Shown: positions 7,658-16,687, numbered from the stretch's first letter. The stretch: 64,000 bases of DNA from Microbacterium sp. BH-3-3-3 (GCF_007679045.1 NZ_VEFS01000004.1:62001-126000), one strand, 5' to 3'. A program made the numbers and translations. Notes: generated by a model not told the origin, from the letters alone.

Positions 7658-10600
7658 TGGGCTGGAACAACCCCCCGGTGAAGTGGTCGGAGCTCGAGCG
7701 CATGCTCAGCGACGCCCGACGCCCGACCGGCACGCCGACCAACGGCGACGGCGGAGACAGCCCGGCCTGGTCGCACAAGCGCGGCGCCTATGTGCCGCCG
7801 TCGATCGAGCGCCCCGCCGACGCCGTTCCGTACGCCGAGTTGCACGTGCACTCGTCGTACTCGTTCCTCGACGGCGCCTCCTCGCCCGAAGAACTCGTCG
7901 AAGAGGCCGAGCGCCTCGGCCTGCATGCGCTCGCCCTCACCGATCACGACGGCTTCTACGGGATCGTCCGCTTCGCCGAGGCGGCCGAGGCCCGAGCGGT
8001 CAAGACGGTGTTCGGGGCGGAACTCTCCCTCGGGCTCACCGGTCCGCAGAACGGCGAGGCCGACCCCGAAGGATCCCACCTGCTCGTGCTCGCCCGTCGA
8101 GAAGAGGGGTATCACCGCCTGGCCGCCGCGATCACCCACGCGCAACTCACCGGTGCCGAGAAGGGGCGTCCCGTCTACGACCTCGAAGACCTCGCCGCGC
8201 GCGCCGGCGGGCCGGAGGATTCGCAGTGGGCGGTGCTCACCGGATGCCGCAAGGGCGCGGTGCGCCAGGCGCTGGCATCCGAGGGCCCCACCGGTGCCGC
8301 CCGCGAGCTCGACACCCTGGTGCGGTTGTTCGGCCCCGGGTCGGTCTACGTCGAGCTCATGGACCAGGGCGACCCGCTCGATTCGCGTCGCAACGACGTG
8401 CTGGCCGCGCTCGCCGCAGAGAGAGGGCTCCCGACGCTCGCGACGAACAATGTGCACTACGCGGCCCCGCAGAAGCAGCTGCTCGCCGCAGCGGTGGCCG
8501 CGGTACGGGCGAATCGGGGCCTCGATGAACTCGACGGGTGGCTTCCCTCGCACGCGGGCGCGCATCTGCGCTCGGGGGTCGAGATGGCGGCGCGCTTCGC
8601 CCGGTATCCGGGGGCGGTGGCGCGGACGGTGACGCTCGCCGACGAGATCGCCTTCCCGCTGCGTCGGGCCAAGCCCGCACTGCCGAAGCAGAAGGTGCCC
8701 GAGGGGCACACGCCCATGTCGTGGCTGCGTCATCTGGTGTGGGAGGCCGTGCCCCGCAAGTACCCGAACCTGTCCGACGACGATCGACGGCGCATCGAGC
8801 GCGAGCTCGAGGTCATCGAGATGAAGGACTTCCCGGGCTACTTCCTCATCGTCTACGGCATCGTGGCCGAAGCGCGACGGCGCGGCATCCTGTGCCAGGG
8901 CCGCGGCTCGGCGGCCAACAGCGCCGTCTGCTACCTGCTCGACATCACCGCCGTCGACTCGATCTTCTACAAGCTGCCGTTCGAACGGTTCCTGTCGAGC
9001 CTGCGCGACGAGGAGCCCGACATCGACGTCGACTTCGACTCCGACCGTCGCGAAGAGATCATCCAGTGGGTCTACGGCGAGTACGGACGCGAGCGGGCGG
9101 CACAGGTCGCGAACGTCATCCAGTACCGCCCCAAGAACGCGGTGCGCGACATGGCGCGCGCGCTCGGGCACTCCCCGGGCCAGCAAGACGCCTGGTCGAA
9201 GCAGGTCGAGCGCTGGGGCGCGACGCTCGAGTCGGGAGCCGACCACGACATCCCCGACCAGGTCATCGAGTTCGCCTCCGAACTGCTCAAGGCCCCCCGA
9301 CATCTCGGCATCCATTCCGGGGGCATGGTGCTGACCGATCGTCCGGTGGGCGAGGTCGTGCCCATCGAGCACGCCCGCATGGAGAACCGCACGGTGATCC
9401 AGTGGGACAAAGACGACGCCGCGTGGATGGGGCTGGTGAAGTTCGACCTGCTGGGGTTGGGCATGCTCGCGGCGCTGCAGTACTGCTTCGACCTGATCCG
9501 CGACGCCACGGGCGAGTCCTGGGAGCTGTCGACACTGCCGAAGGAAGAGAAGGCGGTGTACGACATGCTCTGCCGGGCGGACTCGATCGGGGTGTTCCAG
9601 GTGGAGTCCCGCGCCCAGATGGGGTTGCTGCCGCGCCTGCAGCCGCGAAAGTTCTACGACCTGGTCGTGCAGATCGCGCTCATCCGCCCCGGGCCCATCC
9701 AGGGTGGGGCCGTGCACCCGTTCGTGCGGCGCAAGCTCGGACAAGAACCCATCACCTACGTGCACCCCAAGCTCGAACCGGTGCTCGCGCGCACGATGGG
9801 CGTGCCGGTGTTCCAGGAGCAGCTCATGCAGATGGCCGTCGCCATCGGCAACTGCTCGGCCGAAGACGCCGACCTGCTGCGGCGGGCGATGGGGTCCAAG
9901 CGCGGGCTCGAGCGCATCGACTCCCTGCGCGAGACGCTCTACGCCGGCATGGCCGAGAACGGCCTGGTCGGGCAGGTCGCCGACGAGCTGTACGCCAAGA
10001 TCCAGGCGTTCGCGAACTTCGGTTTCGCGGAGTCGCACTCGCTGTCGTTCGCTCTGCTCGTGTACGCCAGTTCGTGGATCAAGCTGCACTATCCAGCGGC
10101 CTTCCTCGCGGGACTCCTGCGCGCCCAGCCCATGGGCTTCTACTCGCCGGCGACGCTCACCGCCGACGCACGTCGACACGGCGTGATCGTGCGCCGCCCC
10201 GACCTGCTGCGTTCGGGGGTCGAGGCGACGCTCGAGGCCGTCGACGGGGCGGAGGCGAGCGCGGGGGCGAGCGCTCGCACGGGGGTGCGGTTCGAGGCGG
10301 AACCGGATGCCGCGACGAGAGCGGCGTCGGAGGGGATCAGCGGTACCGCCGCCCGCAGCCGGCCCGCACCGACCGGGCTCGACGCGTGCGCGCACGCGGA
10401 GCAGCCACCCACCGGGGAGTTCGATCCGTCGGAACCTGATGAGACGCTCGCGCACCGGCGGGACGGCGGATTCACCGTGCGCCTCGGACTCGCGGGGGTC
10501 ACCGGCATCGGCGCCAAGGTGGCCCAGCGCATCGTCGCCGAGCGCGAGCGAAACGGCGCGTACCGCGACCTGCGCGACCTCGTGCGGCGCACGGGGCTGG

Positions 10601-11175
10601 TCACCGCCCAACTCGAGGCCCTCGCCACGGCAGGCGCTTTCGAGAGCCTCGGGCACACGCGTCGCGAGGCGATCTGGCTGTCGGGTTCGGCGGCGCTGGA
10701 CCGCCCCGAGTTCTTGCCCGACTCCCTCGTGGCCGTGCAGCCTCCGCTGTTCACCGACCCGTCGAGCTACGAGATCCTCGCGTCCGACCTCTGGGCGACA
10801 GGGCTCTCCGCCGACGACCATCCGATGACGCATTTCCGTTCCGCCCTCGATGCGCGCGGAGTGCTCACCTCCCGCGAACTGCGCACCTTCGAGACCGATC
10901 GTCGCATCGAGGTGGCCGGGCTCGTCACTCATCGTCAGCGGCCGGCCACGGCATCCGGGATCACCTTCCTCAACCTCGAAGACGAGCACGGGCTCATGAA
11001 CATCATCTGCTCGGTCGGGGTGTGGAACAGGTACCGCCGCGTGGCGCGCGAGTCGCCCGCCCTGATCGTGCGGGGAATGCTCGAGCGCTCGGTCGAGGGG
11101 GTGACGAACGTGGTGGCCGACGGATTCACCGATCTGCGCGTCGGTGTCGCCCACGCCTCGCGCGACTTCCGGTGA
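7657..11175 (+). CDS. dnaE2: Error-prone DNA polymerase III alpha subunit DnaE2
   Basis: SOS-induced C-family DNA polymerase of 1172 residues. Order: PHP domain with ELHVHSSYSFLDGASS near residue 55, polymerase core with acidic catalytic block EPDIDVDFDSDRREEI near 445, helix-hairpin-helix region TGIGAKVAQRIV near 950, and a C-terminal OB fold (ITFLNLEDEHGLMNIICS). A low-complexity insert of about 65 residues (about 860-925) separates the thumb region from the HhH part. ATG 7657 is preferred to GTG 7630 because the conserved MGWNNPPVKW opening starts there. Confidence 0.95.
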   Translation: MGWNNPPVKWSELERMLSDARRPTGTPTNGDGGDSPAWSHKRGAYVPPSIERPADAVPYAELHVHSSYSFLDGASSPEELVEEAERLGLHALALTDHDGFYGIVRFAEAAEARAVKTVFGAELSLGLTGPQNGEADPEGSHLLVLARREEGYHRLAAAITHAQLTGAEKGRPVYDLEDLAARAGGPEDSQWAVLTGCRKGAVRQALASEGPTGAARELDTLVRLFGPGSVYVELMDQGDPLDSRRNDVLAALAAERGLPTLATNNVHYAAPQKQLLAAAVAAVRANRGLDELDGWLPSHAGAHLRSGVEMAARFARYPGAVARTVTLADEIAFPLRRAKPALPKQKVPEGHTPMSWLRHLVWEAVPRKYPNLSDDDRRRIERELEVIEMKDFPGYFLIVYGIVAEARRRGILCQGRGSAANSAVCYLLDITAVDSIFYKLPFERFLSSLRDEEPDIDVDFDSDRREEIIQWVYGEYGRERAAQVANVIQYRPKNAVRDMARALGHSPGQQDAWSKQVERWGATLESGADHDIPDQVIEFASELLKAPRHLGIHSGGMVLTDRPVGEVVPIEHARMENRTVIQWDKDDAAWMGLVKFDLLGLGMLAALQYCFDLIRDATGESWELSTLPKEEKAVYDMLCRADSIGVFQVESRAQMGLLPRLQPRKFYDLVVQIALIRPGPIQGGAVHPFVRRKLGQEPITYVHPKLEPVLARTMGVPVFQEQLMQMAVAIGNCSAEDADLLRRAMGSKRGLERIDSLRETLYAGMAENGLVGQVADELYAKIQAFANFGFAESHSLSFALLVYASSWIKLHYPAAFLAGLLRAQPMGFYSPATLTADARRHGVIVRRPDLLRSGVEATLEAVDGAEASAGASARTGVRFEAEPDAATRAASEGISGTAARSRPAPTGLDACAHAEQPPTGEFDPSEPDETLAHRRDGGFTVRLGLAGVTGIGAKVAQRIVAERERNGAYRDLRDLVRRTGLVTAQLEALATAGAFESLGHTRREAIWLSGSAALDRPEFLPDSLVAVQPPLFTDPSSYEILASDLWATGLSADDHPMTHFRSALDARGVLTSRELRTFETDRRIEVAGLVTHRQRPATASGITFLNLEDEHGLMNIICSVGVWNRYRRVARESPALIVRGMLERSVEGVTNVVADGFTDLRVGVAHASRDFR

Positions 11176-11191
11176 CGTCGGAGGGCGTCAC

Positions 11192-11197
11192 TAGACT
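11192..11197 (+). promoter_or_regulatory. -10 box of the DUF2510 gene
   Basis: TAGACT, 48 nt before ATG 11240, which has its own ribosome site GGGGAAA. It suggests the gene is transcribed independently of dnaE2. Confidence 0.45.
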
Positions 11198-11239
11198 CGG
11201 GCCCACCGTGGTTCGTTCCGACCAGACAGGGGAAACGAC

Positions 11240-12691
11240 ATGACCGACACTCCCACTCCGCCCGACGGCTGGTACCCCGACCCCGCCGGCGGCGGCGGGC
11301 TGCGCCGCTGGAACGGCACCTCCTGGACCGACGAGGTGCGCTCCGCCGACGGCGCGTCGAGCGCCTCGACGGAGGGGGCGGATGCCGCCGCGCACGACGC
11401 CCGCGCGGATGCGGCCGTCGGGGGCGATGTTGCCGAGCACGATGCTGTCGGGCGCGATGCAGCCGGTTACGACGCCGCCGGTCACGACGCCGCCGGTCAC
11501 GATGCAGCCGGCGATGTCGCCGGGCACGATGCTGTCGGTCACGACGCAGCCGGCTATGTCGCCGAGCACGACGCAGCCGGGCGCGACGCCGCCGGTCACG
11601 ACGCAGCCGGCGATGTCGCCGAGCGCGGTCCTGTCGAACACGATGCTGTCGGCGACGACGCCCTCGGTCACGACGACGCGGGCGGCCACGATGCCGCTGG
11701 ACACGACGCGGTCGGCGCTGCTGCCGGTCTCGACGCCGCCGCATACGGCGCTGGCGGTCACGACGACCACTCCGTGGCGGCGGACTCCCACGACTCGGAT
11801 GCCGACAGGGTGAACCCGGATCCGCTCGGCTCGGTCGACCGTCAGGCGTCCGTCGAGGCGCCGGGCGAGACGGGTGCGCACGAGTCGGCTCAGACGCACG
11901 GCTCGAGTGGTTCTGCTGCGGCGGCCGCCGCCGCAGGCGCGGTGGGCGGAGCTGCCGCAGCGGGAGTCGCTTCGGCCCACGGTTCCTCCACGGACTCCGG
12001 CGCAGCGTCCGGTTCGGGCGCCGCACCCGGATACGGCGCGGCTGCCGGCTCGGGCGCGACTACGGGGTACGGCGCGACGCCGGCCTCCGCCCCCGCCTAC
12101 GGCTCGACCCCCGCATACCGCTCCGCACCCGGATACCCGAACGCCCCTGCCTACCCCGCCTCGACGCCCGCCGGGTACGACGCCGCCCCGCGCCGCGACA
12201 TCAAGACCAACACCGTCTGGATCTGGCTGATCGTCGCGCTCCCCCTGGTGAGCGTCCTCAGCCTGTTCCTCTTCGACTGGGGGTCGTACATCCGCGACTC
12301 GGTCTACGCCGACCTGGCCTCCGGAGGCATGGGTGGTCCGTCGATGGCGGGCTCGCTCGTGACGATCGTGGCGAGTGTCGTGAGCCTCGTCCTCGCCGCC
12401 TTGAACGTGCTGTTCGCCTTCCTCGACTGGCGTCAGCTGCGCGCGCGGGGCGTGGACCGTCCGTTCCACTGGGCCTGGAGCTTCACGGTCCTCGCCATCG
12501 GCACCGGGCTCGTCTACATCATCGGTCGAGGCGTCGTGCTGCGTCGTCGCACCGGATCGGGGCTCGCGCCCGTGTGGGCGGCCATCGCGGTCACCGTCGT
12601 CACGCTCATCATCGGCAGCGTGTGGCTCGTCATGATCCTGGGCCAGGTGTTCGCGGTCATTCAGGAGCTGCAATACATGTACGGCTACTGA
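11240..12691 (+). CDS. DUF2510 membrane protein with pentapeptide low-complexity tract
   Basis: 483 residues in three parts. Residues 5-35 are a DUF2510 module (DGWYPDPAGGGGLRRWNGTSW). Residues about 45-310 are low-complexity: first a tandem five-residue tract of GHDAA, GHDAV and EHDAA type (about 55-175), then Gly/Ser/Ala/Tyr-rich repeats (APGYGAAAGSGA, APAYGSTPAY). Residues about 325-483 hold four hydrophobic helices. The function of such actinobacterial membrane proteins is unknown; DUF2510 is thought to be an extracytoplasmic or juxtamembrane module. Confidence 0.85.
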   Translation: MTDTPTPPDGWYPDPAGGGGLRRWNGTSWTDEVRSADGASSASTEGADAAAHDARADAAVGGDVAEHDAVGRDAAGYDAAGHDAAGHDAAGDVAGHDAVGHDAAGYVAEHDAAGRDAAGHDAAGDVAERGPVEHDAVGDDALGHDDAGGHDAAGHDAVGAAAGLDAAAYGAGGHDDHSVAADSHDSDADRVNPDPLGSVDRQASVEAPGETGAHESAQTHGSSGSAAAAAAAGAVGGAAAAGVASAHGSSTDSGAASGSGAAPGYGAAAGSGATTGYGATPASAPAYGSTPAYRSAPGYPNAPAYPASTPAGYDAAPRRDIKTNTVWIWLIVALPLVSVLSLFLFDWGSYIRDSVYADLASGGMGGPSMAGSLVTIVASVVSLVLAALNVLFAFLDWRQLRARGVDRPFHWAWSFTVLAIGTGLVYIIGRGVVLRRRTGSGLAPVWAAIAVTVVTLIIGSVWLVMILGQVFAVIQELQYMYGY

Positions 12692-12764
12692 CCCGCCACG
12701 CACCCGGGGCCGGACTCGTCGAAAGGCGGGCCCGGCCTCGCTTGCGTCTGAACCCGGTCTCGGT

Positions 12765-12801
12765 GCCGTGCGGCCCCACGCGCGCCACTTCGCCGCACGG
12801 C
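12765..12801. terminator. Inverted repeat between convergent DUF2510 gene and coaBC
   Basis: GCCGTGCGG (12765-12773) pairs with CCGCACGGC (12793-12801). There is no T tract. It is a plausible shared terminator for the two converging genes. Confidence 0.45.
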
Positions 12802-12831
12802 GGACCGGCCCCGGTCGCGTACCGGGCGGGC

Positions 12832-14052
12832 TCAGCCCGACAGCCCCGTCTGCCCCGCCCGCGCTGCCAGCACCGCATCGAGCAGAGCGTGCGCCGTGTC
12901 GTCCTTCGACCCGGCCACCTCGGCGGCCACGGTTCCGTCACGGTCGACGATCACCAGGGCGTTCTGCGTCGATTCGAAACCCTGCGTCCACCCGACCGCG
13001 TTCGCGGCCAACAGGTCGACGCCCTTGCGTGCGGCCTTCGCCCGGGCACGATCGAGCAGTTCGCCATCACTGCCGACGGTCTCCGCGGCGAACGCGACGA
13101 TCGTCTGCCCCGCGCGGCGGTTCGCGACCAGCCCTGCCACGACGTCGCGGTTCTCGCGCAGCTCGAGGGTCAGAGCGCCGGGGGAGTCCTGCTTGCGCAA
13201 CTTGGTGTCCGACACCGACGCGACGGAGTAGTCCGCGACCGCGGCCGCCATGACGATGACGTCGGCGTCGGGGGCAGCGGCATCCATCGCCCGTCCGAGC
13301 TCGTCGGCCGTACCCACACCGACGACCTCGATGCCCGGTCCGGGCCGCACGACGCCATCGAGATGAGCGGCGACGAGGGTCACGCGCGCCCCGCGCTCGG
13401 CGGCGGCGTGGGCGATCGCCACGCCCTGGCGACCACTCGACCGATTGCCGAGGAAACGCACGGGGTCGATCGGCTCGCGAGTGCCGCCCGCGCTCACGAC
13501 GACCGCCAGACCCTCGAGGTCGCCCGACCGCGCGACGAGGGCGAGGGCGGCCGAGGCGATCTCTTCGGGCTCCGACATGCGACCCGGACCCGAGTCGCCT
13601 CCCGTGAGCAGGCCGTCGGCGGGCCCCACGACGTGGACACCCCGCGCGCGCAGCACCTCCATGTTGTGCACGGTCGCCGGGTGCCGCCACATCTCGGTGT
13701 GCATCGCCGGCGCCACCACGACGGGAGCGGTCGTCGCCAGCAGCGTCGTGCCGAGAAGGTCGGATGCCAATCCCGCCGCCATCGACGCCAGGGTGTTCGC
13801 GGTCGCGGGGGCGACGATGACGAGGTCGGCCGATTGGCCGAGCGACACGTGCCGCACCTTCGCGACGTCGTCGTGCACCGAGGTGGTCACGGGATTGCGG
13901 CTCAGCGCCTCCCACGTCGGCAGCCCGACGAAGCGCAGCGCATCGGCGGTGGGGACCACGTGCACGTCGTGCCCGGCCTTCACCAACAGCCGCACGAGGC
14001 TCACGGTCTTGTAGGCGGCGATTCCCCCGGTGACTCCGACGACGACGAACAT
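12832..14052 (-). CDS. coaBC: Bifunctional phosphopantothenoylcysteine synthetase/decarboxylase
   Basis: Coenzyme A biosynthesis, 406 residues. The N-terminal flavin HFCD domain (1-180) has VTGGIAAYKTVSLVR, the catalytic His in NPVTTSVHDD and VVVAPAMHTEMW; its flap reads LLTGGDSGPGRM, without the Cys of the E. coli enzyme. The C-terminal ligase domain (about 185-406) has SAGGTREPIDPVRFLGNRSS and KLRKQDSPGA. ATG 14052 is chosen because GGGAGACTGGGG precedes it and the domain starts at once. Divergent from the TANGO2-like gene, with the dyad at 14092-14174 between them. Confidence 0.93.
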   Translation of the reverse strand: MFVVVGVTGGIAAYKTVSLVRLLVKAGHDVHVVPTADALRFVGLPTWEALSRNPVTTSVHDDVAKVRHVSLGQSADLVIVAPATANTLASMAAGLASDLLGTTLLATTAPVVVAPAMHTEMWRHPATVHNMEVLRARGVHVVGPADGLLTGGDSGPGRMSEPEEIASAALALVARSGDLEGLAVVVSAGGTREPIDPVRFLGNRSSGRQGVAIAHAAAERGARVTLVAAHLDGVVRPGPGIEVVGVGTADELGRAMDAAAPDADVIVMAAAVADYSVASVSDTKLRKQDSPGALTLELRENRDVVAGLVANRRAGQTIVAFAAETVGSDGELLDRARAKAARKGVDLLAANAVGWTQGFESTQNALVIVDRDGTVAAEVAGSKDDTAHALLDAVLAARAGQTGLSG

Positions 14053-14091
14053 CGCCCCAGTCTCCCAGGTCGTGCACGCGGCCGGTGGCGC

Positions 14092-14174
14092 GTCACCAGA
14101 ACAGGAGATGTGACGGAAACAGGCTGATAGAGCGCCGATCGTCCTGTTCCGGTGACTCCTCCTGTTCTCGTGAC
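14092..14174. repeat. Four-copy symmetric 14-bp repeat in the divergent coaBC/TANGO2 intergenic region
   Basis: Four copies of a GTCACNRGAACAGG-type motif: direct at 14092-14105 and 14110-14123, inverted at 14143-14156 and 14161-14174. Start-to-start spacing is 18 bp in both halves, so the 83-bp element has dyad symmetry centred on 14133. It could be an operator array, a cruciform or hairpin, or a REP-like element. Confidence 0.75.
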
Positions 14175-14261
14175 GTTGCGGGTGGCGTGAGCGGCGACGC
14201 ACGAGGGTGGCGCTTACGTCTGAGGCTCAAGCGCGAACGGCCCCGCCCCTCCGCCCGCGAG

Positions 14262-14267
14262 TAGCGT
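14262..14267 (+). promoter_or_regulatory. -10 box of the TANGO2-like gene, leaderless type
   Basis: TAGCGT whose first base is 13 nt before ATG 14275. No Shine-Dalgarno is visible. Confidence 0.45.
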
Positions 14268-14274
14268 TGACGCA

Positions 14275-15060
14275 ATGTGCACGGTCGTGATCGACGTCCC
14301 CCACCGCGCGGGTGAGCCCGTGCGTCTCCTCGCCGTCCGTGACGAGGACCGCGACCGTCCGTGGCGCGGCCTCGGCGCCTGGTGGCCCGAGCGTCCCGGC
14401 GTGCTCGGCGTGCGCGACGACCGCGCCGGCGGCGCCTGGCTGGCCGTCGACCCCGACGCCGGGCGACTCGCGGTGCTCCTGAACCGCGAAGACCTCTCGG
14501 CCCGCCGCGACGACGAGGTGGTGAGCCGGGGGAGCATCCCCCTCGATGCGGTCGGCGCCGGCATCCCGGACGCTCCTCGCACGCGCGGCTTCAACCTCGT
14601 CGAGGTCGACGCTGACGGTGCGCACCTCGTCGAGTGGGACGGCCTTATCGCGCGACGAACGACCCTCGCCCCCGGGACCCACATGATCGCCCACCACGCG
14701 GTCGACGACCCTGGCACCCCGCGCATCGCGCGCTGGCTCGAGGCGTTCCGCGATGCGGGCCTTGCCGAGGGATCGGAATGGTGGATGCCGTGGCTCGACG
14801 TCGTCGAGGCCTCCACCGTCGATCCGTCGGCATCGGTGCTGCGCCGCGACGAGCACGACGGGCACGTGCTCGAGTCGCTGTTGGTGTGCGCGGCGACGAT
14901 CGGTCCGGCCGGCGTCGAGCTGAGCCAGGCGACCCCCGCCGAGCCGGGGACCTGGGACGACGGTCTCATCGAGGGCCTGCGGCACGGCATCCACCCGCTC
15001 TCTTCCGACGACGCGGGCGCCGGATCGCGTGCGACGGCCTCGCCCCGCACCGCGCAGTAG
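14275..15060 (+). CDS. NRDE/TANGO2-family protein
   Basis: 261 residues opening MCTVVI with the Cys2 characteristic of the Ntn-hydrolase-like NRDE (TANGO2) family, here followed by VRDEDRDRPWRG and GGAWLAVDPDAGRLAVLLNRE. Biochemical function is not settled; eukaryotic TANGO2 is linked to heme and lipid metabolism. A candidate -10 box TAGCGT at 14262 points to a leaderless transcript beginning at this ATG. Confidence 0.85.
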   Translation: MCTVVIDVPHRAGEPVRLLAVRDEDRDRPWRGLGAWWPERPGVLGVRDDRAGGAWLAVDPDAGRLAVLLNREDLSARRDDEVVSRGSIPLDAVGAGIPDAPRTRGFNLVEVDADGAHLVEWDGLIARRTTLAPGTHMIAHHAVDDPGTPRIARWLEAFRDAGLAEGSEWWMPWLDVVEASTVDPSASVLRRDEHDGHVLESLLVCAATIGPAGVELSQATPAEPGTWDDGLIEGLRHGIHPLSSDDAGAGSRATASPRTAQ

Positions 15061-15074
15061 GCTGGAAAAGCCCC

Positions 15075-15147
15075 GCCTCCGTAGCTCAGGGGATAGAGCG
15101 CCGCACTCCTAACGCGGGCGTCGCAGGTTCGAATCCTGTCGGGGGCA
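15075..15147 (+). tRNA. tRNA-Arg (CCT)
   Basis: Acceptor GCCTCCG (15075-15081) pairs with CGGGGGC (15140-15146). D arm is TAGCTCAGGGGATAGAGC, the anticodon loop CTCCTAA gives CCT (reads AGG), and the T arm is GCAGGTTCGAATCCTGT. CCA is not encoded. The anticodon stem has an A-C mismatch at its top pair. Confidence 0.93.
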
Positions 15148-15390
15148 CCGTTTTTCCTCGCCGCGCGCGGGCGCTCGTCGCCGGCGTCGTCTGCGCGGTC
15201 GCGCCGCGGGAGGAGATCCGATCGGCGGAGGATCTCGCGGGCCGGGTAGGTCCTCCTGTGCCCGATCATCCTCCGCCGCCCGAACTGCCCCCACGGGCCG
15301 CCGCGCGGGCGCCGGGGACGTGCCGCGGTCGGATGAGCGCGCGTGTCGATCACGACGGCCGCCCCCGCGTCACCTCTCGGCACCCGCCCG
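15148..15390. other. Gene-free spacer before the paaJ promoter
   Basis: About 240 bp of GC-rich DNA with a T5 run directly after the tRNA (15150-15154). I see no credible gene, repeat or RNA here. Confidence 0.6.
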
Positions 15391-15439
15391 TTGCCTCCTC
15401 CCGCTCCGTCGTGGCATGATTACTGAACGATCGGTCGGA
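15391..15439 (+). promoter_or_regulatory. Promoter and TetR-type operator of the paaJ operon
   Basis: TTGCCT (15391-15396), 18-bp spacer, CATGAT (15415-15420). Immediately downstream lies the operator ACTGAACGATCGGTCGGA (15422-15439), an imperfect palindrome around CGATCG. The same first 15 bases occur at the paaA promoter (23756). Position over the transcript start implies repression, probably by a PaaR-type TetR protein encoded outside the window. Confidence 0.75.
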
Positions 15440-15496
15440 AAACCTCGCAGGTGAGGTGGACGGGCCCCGCCAGAGTCGGCGGGGGAGAGGAAAACG

Positions 15497-16687
15497 ATGG
15501 CGGACGCGTTTCTCATCGGCGGTGCGCGCACCCCGGTCGGGCGGTACGGCGGGGCTCTGGCCTCCGTTCGTCCCGACGACCTCGCGGCCCTCGTCGTCGT
15601 CGAGGCGGTGGCCCGCGCTGGCGTTCCCGGTGAGGCGATCGACGAAGTGATCCTCGGTGCCGCGAACCAGGCGGGCGAGGACAACCGCAACGTCGCCCGC
15701 ATGGCCGTGCTGCTCGCGGGGCTTCCCGACATCATCCCCGGTCTCACCGTCAACCGCCTCTGCGCCTCGGGCATGAGCGCGATCGCGCTCGCCGCGCAGG
15801 CCGTGCGCGCGGGAGACGCCGACCTCATCGTGGCCGGCGGCGTCGAGTCGATGACACGCGCACCCTGGGTGCAGGCGAAGCCCGAGAAGGCGTGGGCGAA
15901 GCCCGGGGCGGCGTTCGACACGTCGATCGGCTGGCGCTTCATTAACCCGCGTCTCGCCGCGCGTGAGAAGGCCACGTTCTCGATGCCCGAGACGGCCGAA
16001 GAGGTCGCTCGCCTAGACGGGATCTCGCGGGCGGATACCGACGCCTTTGCGCTGCGCAGCCACGAGCGTGCCATCGCAGCCCAGGATGCCGGTCGCTTCG
16101 CGAGCGAGATCGTCGCCGTCGACACCGGTCGGGGCATCGTCGACACCGACGAAGGTCCGCGCCGCGACACCTCGATCGACGCGCTGGCGAGGCTCAAGCC
16201 GGTCGTGAAGGACGGCGAGGTCGTCACCGCGGGCAACTCCAGCTCGCTCAACGACGGGGCCTCGGCCCTCCTCGTCGCGAGCGCCGCAGCCGTCGAGCGG
16301 TACGGGCTCCGGCCGCGGGCGCGGATCGTCGCGAACGCCTCCGCGGCTCTCGCTCCCGAGATCATGGGGCTCGGCCCCGTGCCGGCGACCGAGAAGGCCC
16401 TCGCGAAGGCCGGGCTCTCGGCATCCGACCTCGGCGCCGTCGAACTCAACGAGGCCTTCGCCTCGCAGTCGCTCGCGTGCATGCGGCGCCTCGGGCTCGA
16501 CCCCGAGATCGTCAACGCCGACGGAGGGGCTATCGCGTTGGGGCATCCGCTGGGCTCGAGCGGGTCGCGGCTCCTCGTGACGCTGCTCGGGCGCCTCGAA
16601 CGCGAGAGCGCGCGGTACGGCCTCGCGACGATGTGCGTCGGCGTCGGCCAGGGCACCGCGATGATCGTGGAGCGGATCGATGGCTGA
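15497..16687 (+). CDS. paaJ: Thiolase, probable 3-oxoadipyl-CoA thiolase
   Basis: Thiolase of 396 residues, final step of phenylacetate β-oxidation (3-oxoadipyl-CoA to succinyl-CoA and acetyl-CoA). Catalytic Cys is in NRLCASGMSA, His in GGAIALGHPLGSSG, and the second Cys in MCVGVGQGTAM. ATG 15497 follows GGGGGAGAGG. First gene of paaJ-F-H-Z-I-K, and its stop overlaps the paaF start (ATGGCTGA). The family alone cannot separate PaaJ from other acetyl-CoA acyltransferases; the operon decides. Confidence 0.9.
   Translation: MADAFLIGGARTPVGRYGGALASVRPDDLAALVVVEAVARAGVPGEAIDEVILGAANQAGEDNRNVARMAVLLAGLPDIIPGLTVNRLCASGMSAIALAAQAVRAGDADLIVAGGVESMTRAPWVQAKPEKAWAKPGAAFDTSIGWRFINPRLAAREKATFSMPETAEEVARLDGISRADTDAFALRSHERAIAAQDAGRFASEIVAVDTGRGIVDTDEGPRRDTSIDALARLKPVVKDGEVVTAGNSSSLNDGASALLVASAAAVERYGLRPRARIVANASAALAPEIMGLGPVPATEKALAKAGLSASDLGAVELNEAFASQSLACMRRLGLDPEIVNADGGAIALGHPLGSSGSRLLVTLLGRLERESARYGLATMCVGVGQGTAMIVERIDG

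Noticed and set aside
5305..11154. 1949-codon open frame on the minus strand
   Set aside because: It is antisense to imuA', imuB and dnaE2, whose domains are clear. Long antisense frames are common in GC-rich DNA.
12832..14052. Inactive CoaC because the flap Cys is missing
   Set aside because: The LLTGGDSGPGRM form is, to my knowledge, usual for actinobacterial CoaBC, so it is not evidence of lost activity.
14634..15419. Gene across tRNA-Arg
   Set aside because: An open frame runs through the tRNA, but it has no ribosome site or domain and is a shadow of the TANGO2-like gene.
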